From Marchantia polymorpha subsp. ruderalis (taxonomy: Eukaryota; Streptophyta; Marchantiopsida; Marchantiales; Marchantiaceae), in the NCBI GenBank assembly GCA_037833965.1, contig AP031352.1, forward strand, positions 27,592,501 through 27,656,500: a stretch of 64,000 nt of DNA, in the 5' to 3' direction. A model generated the notes under the pieces. The model had not been told where the DNA came from and did no database searches. It saw only the letters and a program-made list of their open reading frames with translations. Made by a program: the position numbers and the translations under genes. This document shows, piece after piece, positions 13,620 through 24,260 of this stretch (the stretch's first letter is position 1; the number at the start of each line of letters is the position of its first letter).

Positions 13620-16330
13620 TTATATATTTCAGTATTTTTTTCAATATATATATATGATATATACATATATATCAAATGTATATTGAAAAACCAAAGGTAA
13701 AAACGTCACACATGGCAGTCCACAATTCCCCACCATTTCTAGGTTGTGACGTTTTACAAAACATTTTGGTATGTTTACAAAACATACAAAAATTCAAGTT
13801 TTTCTATGAGAACTATTAAAAGATTCATTGAGCAATAAAATTAATTACATTAATTTTGAGTAGAGTTAATATCTTATTTTTTTCATAAATTTTTTCCTTT
13901 TATACATATTCTGGGATCTTTTATGAGAGTTTCTCTGCTATGATGTTAATCTACAAGGCAATGATTATAAAATTTCAAATCGATTTTACAGTAAAAGTAA
14001 AGAGAGAGTTAAGTATCTTTAACTAATCTAATTTATTTTGAAATATCATCTTAAGTTAAAATCTAGTAAACGTTACCTCATCATTAATGATATTGAATTC
14101 AAACATATACAAAGGTTTTCGGTTTGTATAATCTCATGATAATTTTATCACATATTTTCACCTCAAATATCATTTTTTTATTTTTGATTTGAATATTTCT
14201 AAATATATTTTTTTAAACTTAGATTTTTTTCATTGGAATTCATTATATGTTATTTAAAATTATCAAAAGTTTCAATTAAAAAAACCATCTTATATCACAC
14301 AAGCATGATTATTGATGAAAGGACTAAAGTTTTGGATTTGTAATAATTTTTTTTAAAAAAATTGACTCAAATAAATTTTAAATTTATCTACAATTTATCC
14401 ACGACCAAAATTCTTCAAAATTCTAGCTTTAAATTATATTTTTGAGCAAATCATATTTTTGAACTTAAAATATTTTACCAAATTCATTAAAAAATTAACG
14501 TTAATGTCAATCTTTAAATAATAGTATTTAAAAATAACACTCTACTGTAATAATTTAATAATAAAAACTACAGTATAGTTTATTCAAGATGGAGAGAGTT
14601 GAAGCATAGTGGACTATCTATGATTATCATGTCATCTATCTGTGTGTTTGATAAATAAAAAATAAATTAGTTAGTTAACGAAAATACGTGAAAAAAGTGA
14701 ATTTGTTACATAAAGATTGGATGTGTTAGTTAATAACAATACTTCAACAATTCATGTGCATATTATGGTTATATGTCATGTCATCAATCCATAAGGAGTG
14801 AAATAAATGATGAAATTAAGACATTATATCTTTATACATGTTGAAAATACCTATATGAAAAAGAGAGTAATAACTTTAAATATTTCAACTTTAGAGTTAG
14901 TGTTTCATATTCAAAAGAGTTAATATCTTAATTCTTGGTTTTATAATGATATCAAAATCATTTTGTTTAGTATGGATTATCTTTCATGAAATAGCAAGAA
15001 ATAACTATACTTTGTTTTAAAAATTATAGAGAGTTTTTCATAAATCATTCTTTTACATGAAGATGAGAGAAAAATAAATTTTTATTATTTTAGAAATGCT
15101 TATTAGATTTTTGATATTACAATGGCTGATCTTCAAACTATTTAATATTCATTTTTTTTAATGAAAATAAACCATTTTTGTTGTACATTGTGACGTTTTG
15201 GACGTAAAATTTATAAATCAAGTGATGAAATCAAATATAACATCCAGAATATTATTTTTTAATTATAAAGAGATATGAAATTATATCACATATCTTTTCT
15301 ATTGAATTTTTGAAAAGTTTGAATAGTGCATCATTCACATTGATTCACTTCAACGTGTACATTACAACTATGACAATAACCTAGTGATGGAGAAATTTTT
15401 TTGTAAAAAAATATGTTTTTATGGAGGCGTTAAAAAATCACTTGTATACTTTGTGACACTCTTCCAAAAGATTATATGTTTATTGTATTTATGTCATAAT
15501 AAAGTGACCAAGACAAAACATAAAGACATTGTTTCATATGCATGAGGTAAAAAATGCACTCATGGTTTTGATGAAAGAGTAAAAAAGTTGTACTAAATAA
15601 ACATGCAAGCCGGGAAAGATAAGATTTTTGCATTGGAGAGTAAGAAATAAAAAACAACAAAAAATATAGGTTGAAAATTTAATAGAGAAGATTTGAATAT
15701 AATATACGGCACATGACATGAGAATCAATATCCTTAATATACAATTTCAAGAGATGAAAAATCAAATCAAGCTCTTAGTTCAAATGAAAAATTCATGTAG
15801 GATTAATGCATACTTGAAAAGTAGAGGTAAAAGGAGTTTGGAAGTTTGAAGCATGATGATTAATATATATTAAACTTTTTTCATATTTTTGATATTAATG
15901 CAAAAATGATCAATTAATGGATCAATATATTAACTATTTTTCCATTATATTTTTACAATATTTTTGAGATTGTAAAATATCTTATATATATACACATGAT
16001 CTAAATCAAAATCACAAAATTTAGTTTATCACATCAAAATTTCAAGGCATGTAATTTTTCTTATCTTTAAGATGTTTGATAGTTATTTTGTAATTTGATT
16101 TGTTTTTTTAATCTGAAGATGTCATCAAGAATAAATTAGCATTTGCTAAAAAGCTTTAATCTCACTCTTAACATATGTTGGGGGACAACTACCTCTTTAA
16201 CCTGTATAATTATTCTGCTAAAAAATTTGGAAGTAAACCTAACAAAAGATTTCTTTTTAAACTGTAATTGACTTGAACTAAACTGTAATCAAAACATGAT
16301 GGAGTAAAAATATATAAAGGTAACTAAAAT
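13620..16330. other. Very AT-rich island, no gene recognised
   Basis: This stretch is dense in A/T homopolymers and has no credible exons. It lies downstream, in element orientation, of the copia RT-RNase H relic and includes one copy of a dispersed LTR-like repeat (14585-14795). It is best read as old retrotransposon sequence worn down by mutation. Confidence 0.55.
14585..14795 (-). repeat. Dispersed repeat family, copy A (possible copia LTR fragment)
   Basis: The reverse complement of this stretch aligns by eye with 50525-50765 and 59630-59860. Shared landmarks, in order, are TTGATGACATG, a TTAACTAACACATYCAAT-type block, TCACGT, TTAACTAAC followed by an ATTTATT run, CAAACACA followed by a TGAC core, and CATCTTGA near the end. 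Copy A is on the same strand as the copia relic at 16.33-17.33 kb and lies 3' of it, as a 3' LTR would. Confidence 0.6.
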
Positions 16331-17330
16331 TCTAATATACTCTACTTGTGCTCTTCATGCAAAACCTACATAGTAGCAAAATGTTCTTTAAAAAATTCTA
16401 AAGGAATAACTTTGATTTATGCATCAATGGGTTAAAATTTATCATCAATCTTCATTAGCTCAAATTTTTTTTATGAAAAATTGCATTAAATTGCATTGTT
16501 CATTAGTTGATTTGCATCAAGATGTGATACAATGCATCTATGACAATGAAGATTGACAACCTACTATTTTATTTTCATCTCAATGATAGTTTTATCCAGC
16601 TGAATATCTTTTTTTGCTGCTTCTGTTGCCGCTATATACTCAATATGTCATCAAAAAATAAATCATAATTTTTAATAATTCATCAAATACTTGGCAATTC
16701 ATTTCATTGCTTACTGATGAAACTTCCTTGCATTTGCTCTCCTTGCTATTTGCAAGAGCAATGTTATGTCTAGTGCACACTATCAAATACATGAGGCTAT
16801 CCACAGCTTTGTCATAGAGAACACATGATGTCTTTTCTTTCTCAATGCCATCAGTTGGACATTGAATTGCAAAAAGTTTGAAATGTGATGCCAAAAGAAT
16901 CCATGCTCTTTTAAATTAAGTCATGTTGAACTTGTCAAGTACGCGTTGCACGTATTTGACTTGAGTCAACCATAACCTTTTCTTCATCAATCATCAGTTG
17001 GATTATCCTTCAACTTGCAAATCCACCTTCAATTAAATAAAGCATAATTATTTGATAGCTCCACTAACTTCAAAGTTTTGTTATCCATCACCAACTGCGC
17101 TTCATAACAACTATCTACTTAAGCTTATTGTCAAAAACTTGACTTAATTTCTAGTGGGAAATCTTCTACTTCTTCCGTGATCAACACAATGTCATTAACA
17201 TTCTTTGTATCAATATCAAAATCTTTAAAAATGGATGAATCAGCCTATAGTACATCCATACATCTCCTTTCTTCTCTATCAAAGTCTAGATTCCAAGGAT
17301 TGAAAACTTTGACTATATGTTAGTTTTGAT
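16330..17330 (-). pseudogene. Ty1/copia retrotransposon relic: reverse transcriptase and RNase H
   Basis: Translating the minus strand in changing frames gives blocks in the order expected for copia Pol. Near 17080-17000 is a start-of-RT block (NKTLKLVELSNNYALFN, then RWICKLKDN). At 16890-16740 is the late RT block with ASHFKLFAIQCP and the signature AVDSLMYLIVCTRHNIALA, matching the copia YasaVGSLMYamvcTRPDIaha motif. At 16630-16560 is RNase H (IEYIAATEAAKKDIQL), and at about 16430-16360 the last RNase H block (a degraded PADmLTK followed by VIPLEFFKEHF). The central RT part with the YVDD active site is missing, and stops and frameshifts are frequent, so this is a dead, internally deleted copy. 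Confidence 0.85.
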
Positions 17331-19940
17331 TGATTTAACTAAATAAGAAAAATTTCATCAGTTATGTTAAGTTTAAAGTTGATTTAGTGTCAAGTGGATG
17401 TTCTAAAACTTTGAAGGTCTCAAATGGCATGCCGCCATCTCAAGCTAGAAGCAATAAAGATTTTAGAAGATTTAGCTAGTACAATGACATGTTGTTATGT
17501 ATTGAAAATTAGTTAAACATATTTAGTTTTATCTGTGTTAGAGTAAGTTAGATAATAATTACCATATGTTACTATAATAATTTTTCAAATAGTGTAAGTA
17601 GAGTGATAGAAAAGAGACTCTGAAACAAGTTTAAAATATTTGTGAATTTGAATTTGAGTTACATTATTTTTTTTGAGTATCGGTGAGTGATCAAATTTGA
17701 GTTATGACTGAAGATTTTCTATGAAAGTATGTTTGAGACAAGCATGAATTGGGAATCTTTACCTTTTAGAACCATGATGAACTTCCACAAAACCATCCCA
17801 GGTAAATCTGAACGAGAGTGAGTCCTGAGATCATATCATCAGCGCTTCTTCTTCTGTCACATCATTAATCACATAATCATCAATCATCCCCTCAACAACA
17901 CAGTGAGTGGAGATTTTTCATGTCAATGTATGGATTGTGAGATATCTTTCCGTTTTTCAATGCCTATTGACAATAATTTTAGAGGCTATTCGATCTCATA
18001 GACTATAATCTTTTACATCAATATCACATTCAAAAAAACATTTTTATTTTTTTGTGGATGTAAGATCTAACTTAGTCATATTCAACCTCTTGTAGTGGAC
18101 TTGGTTTTGTCAAGCTCTATTTGCCTACACATTTTTAGACTTCTGGACTTCAAGCACTATTGGACTTTGAGCCAATTGTTCTATGCTACATCCTACTATG
18201 TAGATTGAAACGTCGTCAAGTTTTGTAATTTGTATAAAAGCATCTATAGCTCATGTGCACCAAGTGGCAAAATCCAAGGTGTAGATTTTCATGTAGTAGA
18301 AGGGCAGTAGAATCTCGTCATTTATAGTAGGTAGGTAGAGGGAGGAAACACGAGTAGTGAGTTTAAGTGCTCAAGAATTGCAGAAGTTGGAGACATACAA
18401 GCTTTGCAAACATCATCAACTAATTGCTCTTGTTGATGTTATGAGGAGCAATGATATTGCTCAAATCATATTAGGCGAAAAGTTTGACGGCAGCAATATG
18501 TTATATTTTTGAGAATCCAAAGAAGCGGCAATTGTGGACGTAATGACAAAAATTTCAGTTGCTTGTTGCATGGTTTTTTTTCCTGTATCTTTTACATCCG
18601 AAGCCAAGATTCTACTACGCTCGGTGGTGTTGCCCACAGATCTGACTTGGGAGCAAACATGTATATGCGGAAAGTCCAATATCAGGTTGGTTTGCAAGTG
18701 TGATTCGTCTAGAAAGACTAGAAGTACAAGCTCAAGAACCAACAAATCAACAAACGCATCATGAAATGCATCATCTCGAAGTCTGCTCCGCGAATCCATG
18801 CAATTAAGCTCTGGCCAATTCAATTTGCCAATTGCAATCATAAGCTCACGGCCAAGAATCATCAAATCTCACAATGCTCAAGATCCTCATTGAGTCGCTC
18901 TGTAACCAATTGTCAAAATAATATCATGTAGTAGTGCCAACAAACAGTCGGAAAAAACTGAGAGTCATTTACAGAGAAAAGTCTCAACTATTTGATTAAA
19001 CGTTAAGATTTCATACTTAACAAGCAATTTTATTATTCATTTCATTGCTTTGGACTTTAATAACTCTTTTTACATATTACTTCAAAATATATCACATCCT
19101 AATTTTACAAACATTAATCCAAGATAAACTTTTAAGACGTGAAAAAAATAAATTGGCTCGATGATCATTGTCACAAGATCAATGTTCATTATTCCAAATT
19201 CTAATAGTCTCTTGTTACCATGATTTTTAACATGATACTGACTTCTGATAGATTCTAAACGCCGTTATAAGAAATATCGCTAACATTCGCTTAGATTCCT
19301 TGTGTGTTGTCTTCACAGATAAATGGTTGATGTTTTGTCAAAATTTTGATCACACAAATCAAATGACACATGATGCAACACAAGCTTACATCTGACCATG
19401 AAAAAGATGATTCAAAGAATGATAGGTGGTTTAAAAGCTCTTCGATTGAACAGACCATTAGACTTGCTTTTTGGAAGTAGGCTGTCATTTTTTCTTTATA
19501 ATATTTGTAAAAAGTCAATGGGATTGATAGTCAATTGGAGAAAGAAAGAAGTTGCTATCTCTAGTGTATTGGCAACAGAAAAAAAATGAAATACGCTCAT
19601 ATGAAAATTTGTAGAATTTTGCATTTGTATTTAATCAATTTTGCTAGCAATATATCAGCTATGACTTTGCATAACTTGTGTTTTGATCATAAATAATGAT
19701 AGGTTATATATTTTGTATTTAGTTGGCATTTCCTGACCCCGTAAAGCCAAATTTGACTGAGATTATATGTCCAAATTTAAAACTAAATACATTGTTCGAG
19801 ATTGTTATTTCATGTTGACTTCGTGTGACTGTTCGTGGGCTGTGAAAGGAAATATGTGCAAACACCAATGCAAGGCTTTGATGTAGAAAGGGCACCAAAA
19901 AGTATCCATCATTTACCAACATGGAACTTGGGCACGAGCG
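17331..19940. other. Repeat-rich stretch, possible gag trace near 18.4 kb
   Basis: On the plus strand around 18440-18510 the peptide AQIILGEKFDGSNMLYF then a stop resembles the N-terminal LnG.NY..W region of copia Gag, with the expected W codon read as TGA. Sequence on either side does not extend the match. A 134-codon minus-strand ORF (18461-18865) overlaps it and has no recognisable domain. I see no other gene. Confidence 0.35.
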
Positions 19941-19952
19941 CTGTTTGAAGGA

Positions 19953-20300
19953 TTGATTTTTAATAAGGATGTACAGTTGTTAAGAGATAATATTCATTTG
20001 TTACTGGAGTATGATGTAGAACTACAAGCGGAAGAAGATTATAGAGAGTATGATGTGAATCAAGATGAACAAGATTCCATGTTGGAATCAACGTTTAATG
20101 AGAAAAACATTTGTGTTGAAAAGTTAACAGAAGCTTGGATGCAAATAGCAAAAATTGCATCACAAAGTTACAGCATAGCACACAACACACTAGCTCGGAT
20201 GAACAGGTCTTTGCATAACTTGAGAGTTCAGAAACAATGTCAACTAGAGTCAGGAAAGTACAAAATCACAACAGCCAAACATGTTTATCATACCAAGTGA
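19953..20300 (+). CDS. Unidentified ORF, possibly transposon-derived
   Basis: An open frame of about 115 codons encodes an acidic, helix-prone peptide (blocks such as LLEYDVELQAEEDYREYDV). The displayed start codon is TTG rather than ATG, so the ORF is probably an internal exon or the tail of a larger unit. No catalytic motif or known domain is visible. The next ORF (20547-20822) lies on the same strand with similar composition, so the two may be exons or fragments of one gene. The charged, helical character would suit the C-terminal part of a FAR1/MULE-type transposase, but this is only a guess. Confidence 0.3.
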   Translation: MIFNKDVQLLRDNIHLLLEYDVELQAEEDYREYDVNQDEQDSMLESTFNEKNICVEKLTEAWMQIAKIASQSYSIAHNTLARMNRSLHNLRVQKQCQLESGKYKITTAKHVYHTK

Positions 20301-20546
20301 CCTGACATTGAAAAGAAGGCGGGGTATTGTTCACAAGTATCATGGTGCAAAGAGAAGCAATTCAATTGTGAAGAACCATATGAAGAAAAAACGCTGTCTA
20401 ATACATACAAGAAATTCTTTGGTAAATGACTTTATCATGCATTTAATTGGTATAGTATAATGAGATGTATGTATCACTTATGTATTTGAATTCATTCTTA
20501 TTTTTATTGCGACTGATATGTTATCACTTGTGAAAACTTATAGGAT

Positions 20547-20822
20547 TTGAACTTGTCTTTTCAAGATGTTAACGGTGATAGTAGTAGCTATCCAAACGTT
20601 ACCAATGATAGTCCAGCTCTGCCAAATGTTATTTCAGAATTTGGAGATGTCATTAGTGATTACAAAATTCTTCTTGATATTATATCAGAAGAAAAAAAAA
20701 AAGAGACAATCAAGGAGGAGTTGTTCTGGCGTAGCACTCAACTGCATGGAAAACTCAAAAGTAGGAAACCACAAGTTGATATGGATAAGATCTCTTTTCT
20801 TGCACTAGATTTTCCATGCTAG
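20547..20822 (+). CDS. Unidentified ORF downstream of 19953
   Basis: An open frame of about 91 codons, rich in Ser, Asp and Lys, ends LALDFPC before TAG. It starts at TTG, so if it is coding it is more likely a downstream exon of the 19953-20300 unit than an independent gene. No domain is recognised. A second open frame overlaps most of it, so coding status cannot be decided from the sequence alone. Confidence 0.25.
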   Translation: MNLSFQDVNGDSSSYPNVTNDSPALPNVISEFGDVISDYKILLDIISEEKKKETIKEELFWRSTQLHGKLKSRKPQVDMDKISFLALDFPC

Positions 20823-21158
20823 AACGTTTAGGTAGAAAGCTTTCTGCTAGCACAAATACAATTAATTTAAATGATGATCCAATATAGTGAATTGATTCAT
20901 AAACAAGAGGTAAGTTTCATTTTTTTTGTTACTGTTTGCTTGGTTGTGCGACGAATACTTGCCGAAGACTAACTAGTTCGTACTTGAAAAGCGAGAAAAC
21001 TAAGTTTTCAATTGGGAAGTTCAAAACTTTATTTTGCTATTTTTTCTACTTTGCTATATGAAGTTTGTAATTTTGAATTCATAAAGATTTTTCCATCTTG
21101 GCACATGAAAGTTTATGAATATATGCAAATTTGTCTACAGTTACATGCATTTGACATA

Positions 21159-21811
21159 TAGTTAGAGCTCTAAATTTTAACTCTTGCTGATCTAAAGATG
21201 AAAGGATCTTTTTTTGGGGACCTCGTTGATCTAGCTCTGGTTTTGTCCTTTAAGGCACATACATCTATATGAGTTCCTGTGTATGATATGCTTGAAGCAC
21301 CGATTTTAGCATTTCAAATTCATTAAGTCTAATTCTAAGCTATTGACGGTGATGTGCAGATATATGCTATGATTCTGTAGTTAGAGCTCTAAGTTTTAAC
21401 TCTTGTTGATTTGAGTATGAACGGATCTTGTTTTGGAATCTTGTTGATCCATCTCTGATCTTGTTCTTTAAGGCACATGCGTTTGTAGTGACTTCTTTTG
21501 TATTATATGCTAAAAGCACTTATTTTAGCACCTCTAATTCATTCAATCTACTTCTAAGCTATTGACTGCGATGTGCAGATATGTGCAGATATGTGCTATG
21601 ATTGTGTAGTTAGAGCTCTAAGTTTTAACTCTTGCTAATGTGAAGATGGATGGATCTTGTTTTGATATCTCGTTGTACTAGCTATGGTTTCGTACTTTAA
21701 GACACATACGTCTGTGGTGAGTTCCTTTGTATTAAATGCTTGAAGCACCAATTTTAGCACTTCAAATTCATCAATATACTTCTAAGCTATCAACTGTGAT
21801 GCGCGGATAAA
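21159..21811. repeat. Three-copy tandem repeat, unit about 219-229 bp
   Basis: Each unit starts with TAGTTAGAGCTCTAARTTTT, at 21159, 21378 and 21607. Copies share, in order, an ACTCTTG block, a GGATCTT block, GCACAT, GAGTTCCT, GAAGCACC and TAGCA blocks, and end with a TAAGCTATyrACTGYGATG block. The second unit boundary contains an extra small duplication of GATATGTGCA. Copies differ by scattered substitutions and small indels, so the array is not very recent. It shows no ORF through all units and no CRISPR-like spacing. Confidence 0.9.
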
Positions 21812-24258
21812 GTAAATCTCTTACCACCCCAAGGACAGTTGCATGTTGACTTCATCACTTGATGGCACTATCCTCGTTTGGAAGTCTTGAGATGAATTAC
21901 CCAAAGATTAGGTTGGTTGATTTCGTTATCGAATCAACTATTTGCTAATTGTGGTGAGGGGAACATTCTTTGAGGACTCAACATCTTTAACTCATAATTC
22001 ACGTGGCTTTCATAAGCAGTGTACATGTTTGAGTTTGTGACTCTTACACGGATATATTTCCCGACAAGAACCCTGTCATCATTGAGTTGGAAATGAATGG
22101 AGTAAGCAAATAGTTCATAGAAAAACATTACCGTCATTCATAAGGGCTTTAGAGCAGTATATTATGATTAATGCATGTAGCTCTGAACTTCAAGCACTCC
22201 TAGTCTAGAGCAGATAATAAAAGGCAGAGAAGACAAAACGTTGGTATTTTTCCAACATGGTAACGCGAGAGTATACATGAACTGTCTCCACTTTGAAGTT
22301 TCATGAAGTATTGTAAAGTCTATCAATGGAATTTTTCTACTGAGTCATTGACGGTTAGCTTCTACCAATAATGAAGGTCTTTTCAAAAATGTGACTCAGT
22401 GCAACTGTGGGTTTACACCATCTCGTAGAGTTGGTTTTGGCTGAATAGTTTCTAGCACTGGATGGATTTGATATAGCTCTAGAATATCTCTAGGATTTTA
22501 GAACCTTCTCTGGCTCTTGGAACCTCGAACATTCCCAAGAAAGGTTGCAGTTGTCCTAAGAAATGTAACGATTTTGATTATATGACCAGATTTTCATTTG
22601 TTAATCACACGCTTTGACGTACATTTGTTATTCTCACATTAATCCAATGTTGGTTTCTGTTGAAGCTGTTTGTGGACTAGAGTGGGTGACCTGAACGGAT
22701 AGGCGACGACCTTGTAGAATTGGAACTTGCAGCGTGCTATTGCTGCTCTTTCATTTAGATGTTCAATGTATAAGTTGTTAATCATAACAACTATTACGAT
22801 ATCACAAAGCTTTTTTCCTTTGTATATACTTTACTCTGAGTCTGATGCCGTTTGAAGCTGATCGAAGGATGTGATCTGGTTATAACATGGGTTTGACAGT
22901 TCTGCATTATACTTTGACTTGTCTAATCCATAATTGCGATTGATCAACAACGGATGTCCAAGTTCTCCTCAAATCTTAAGTAAAACCCCCTGATTTGATT
23001 ACTTGTAAAGCTTCTTTTTTACACTTCATGATCTATGTGGTAGTCATAAGGCTTTGAAATCCTAGTCACTTTTAGTGAAGATTCAATACGGAAAAATATA
23101 TCACAACAATGGAGATCATGTGAATCATTGAGTCCCTAATTTTGTAAATCCAAACGTGGAAATTTGTAAATTCATTCTAGTCTAAATGTGTGTTTCATGA
23201 AGCTTTGAAACCTGTATATAACCTCATACATATTGGAGTTTGAGGCTATCTACAAGGGATGATGAGAAGAAAATCTAAAAGAACTTAAGATGGCGCACAA
23301 AGTGTCATATCAATGCACACCATTTAGCCTTGGATCTCTTTTGTGGCCTCAGCACAGTTGTGGTGGTCTGTGTATCAGAAGGTAGCGGTCTGATGGACTT
23401 TTTGTGGATTATTTCCTCCTCTTAAACTATAATCATGAATGGCAACGTAATGAAGATTCTAAAGTTTTTTAACTCAAAAGTAATACAAACTACCTTTATG
23501 CCAATAGACCGTTAGGTCTTTTGAGATCTATCGGTGGAGTTTCCAATACCTTTGATTAGATCCATTGAGTAGAGAAGGTCTCATTTTGTAACAAAAAAAA
23601 ATCTTAGAACATGGCAATAGTCTTTTGGTGTAGTCTCTACAAGACTCGGCAAGATCTTTCTCGGAGCTTTTTGATCTTAGCTGTCGTCGCTCGAAAGTTT
23701 TGTAAAATTGAGCCGAGACAAGCATCACGATTGTAGTATCATTATTGAAACAATGTTAAACGATTACTCTTTTGTAACACCCACATGGTCTAATGTACCA
23801 AATATGAAGAGCATCGGCTAGAGGGAAGAATTGTCTTGCTTTTATAGACACTTCATCGATTGGCGAGGCTCGTAGCTCCACATGGGTCTGATCTGGCTCT
23901 TGAGTCAGAAAACAAGACCTGTGTGATAGCTCCAGTGCGAAACTAAAGGGTGGAAAAGTGGATTTGATGCAACGGTTGAATCCTCTTCAAAAGTAGCAAT
24001 TCACAAATCACAAACTGCAAATCACACAGAAAGAATTTAAACAAATTTACAAAACGATAAGCGACTCTGGATCTGAAATTCTCGCAGACCCGGACGCTGC
24101 CTTTCAAATGAAGCGAGCGGTCACACATCACGTGTCTATCTGGTCGATTTTGTCTATCTTTCCGCAAACAGGATACACAAAAAGTCAAGTGTTTTCAAAC
24201 TCCATCTGTGGTCAGGGAACTACAAGGACCGTGTTCTCTAGTTACCTTGAATCTTTAC
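21812..24258. other. Intergenic, no gene recognised
   Basis: Short ORFs only, all without motifs; no splice-linked exon series was found on either strand up to the left end of the pogo-like transposon. Confidence 0.5.
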
Positions 24259-24260
24259 TA

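Noticed and set aside
21159-21811. CRISPR-like array
   Set aside because: The units are contiguous, long and diverged, with no short repeat/spacer pattern, and the DNA is plant nuclear.
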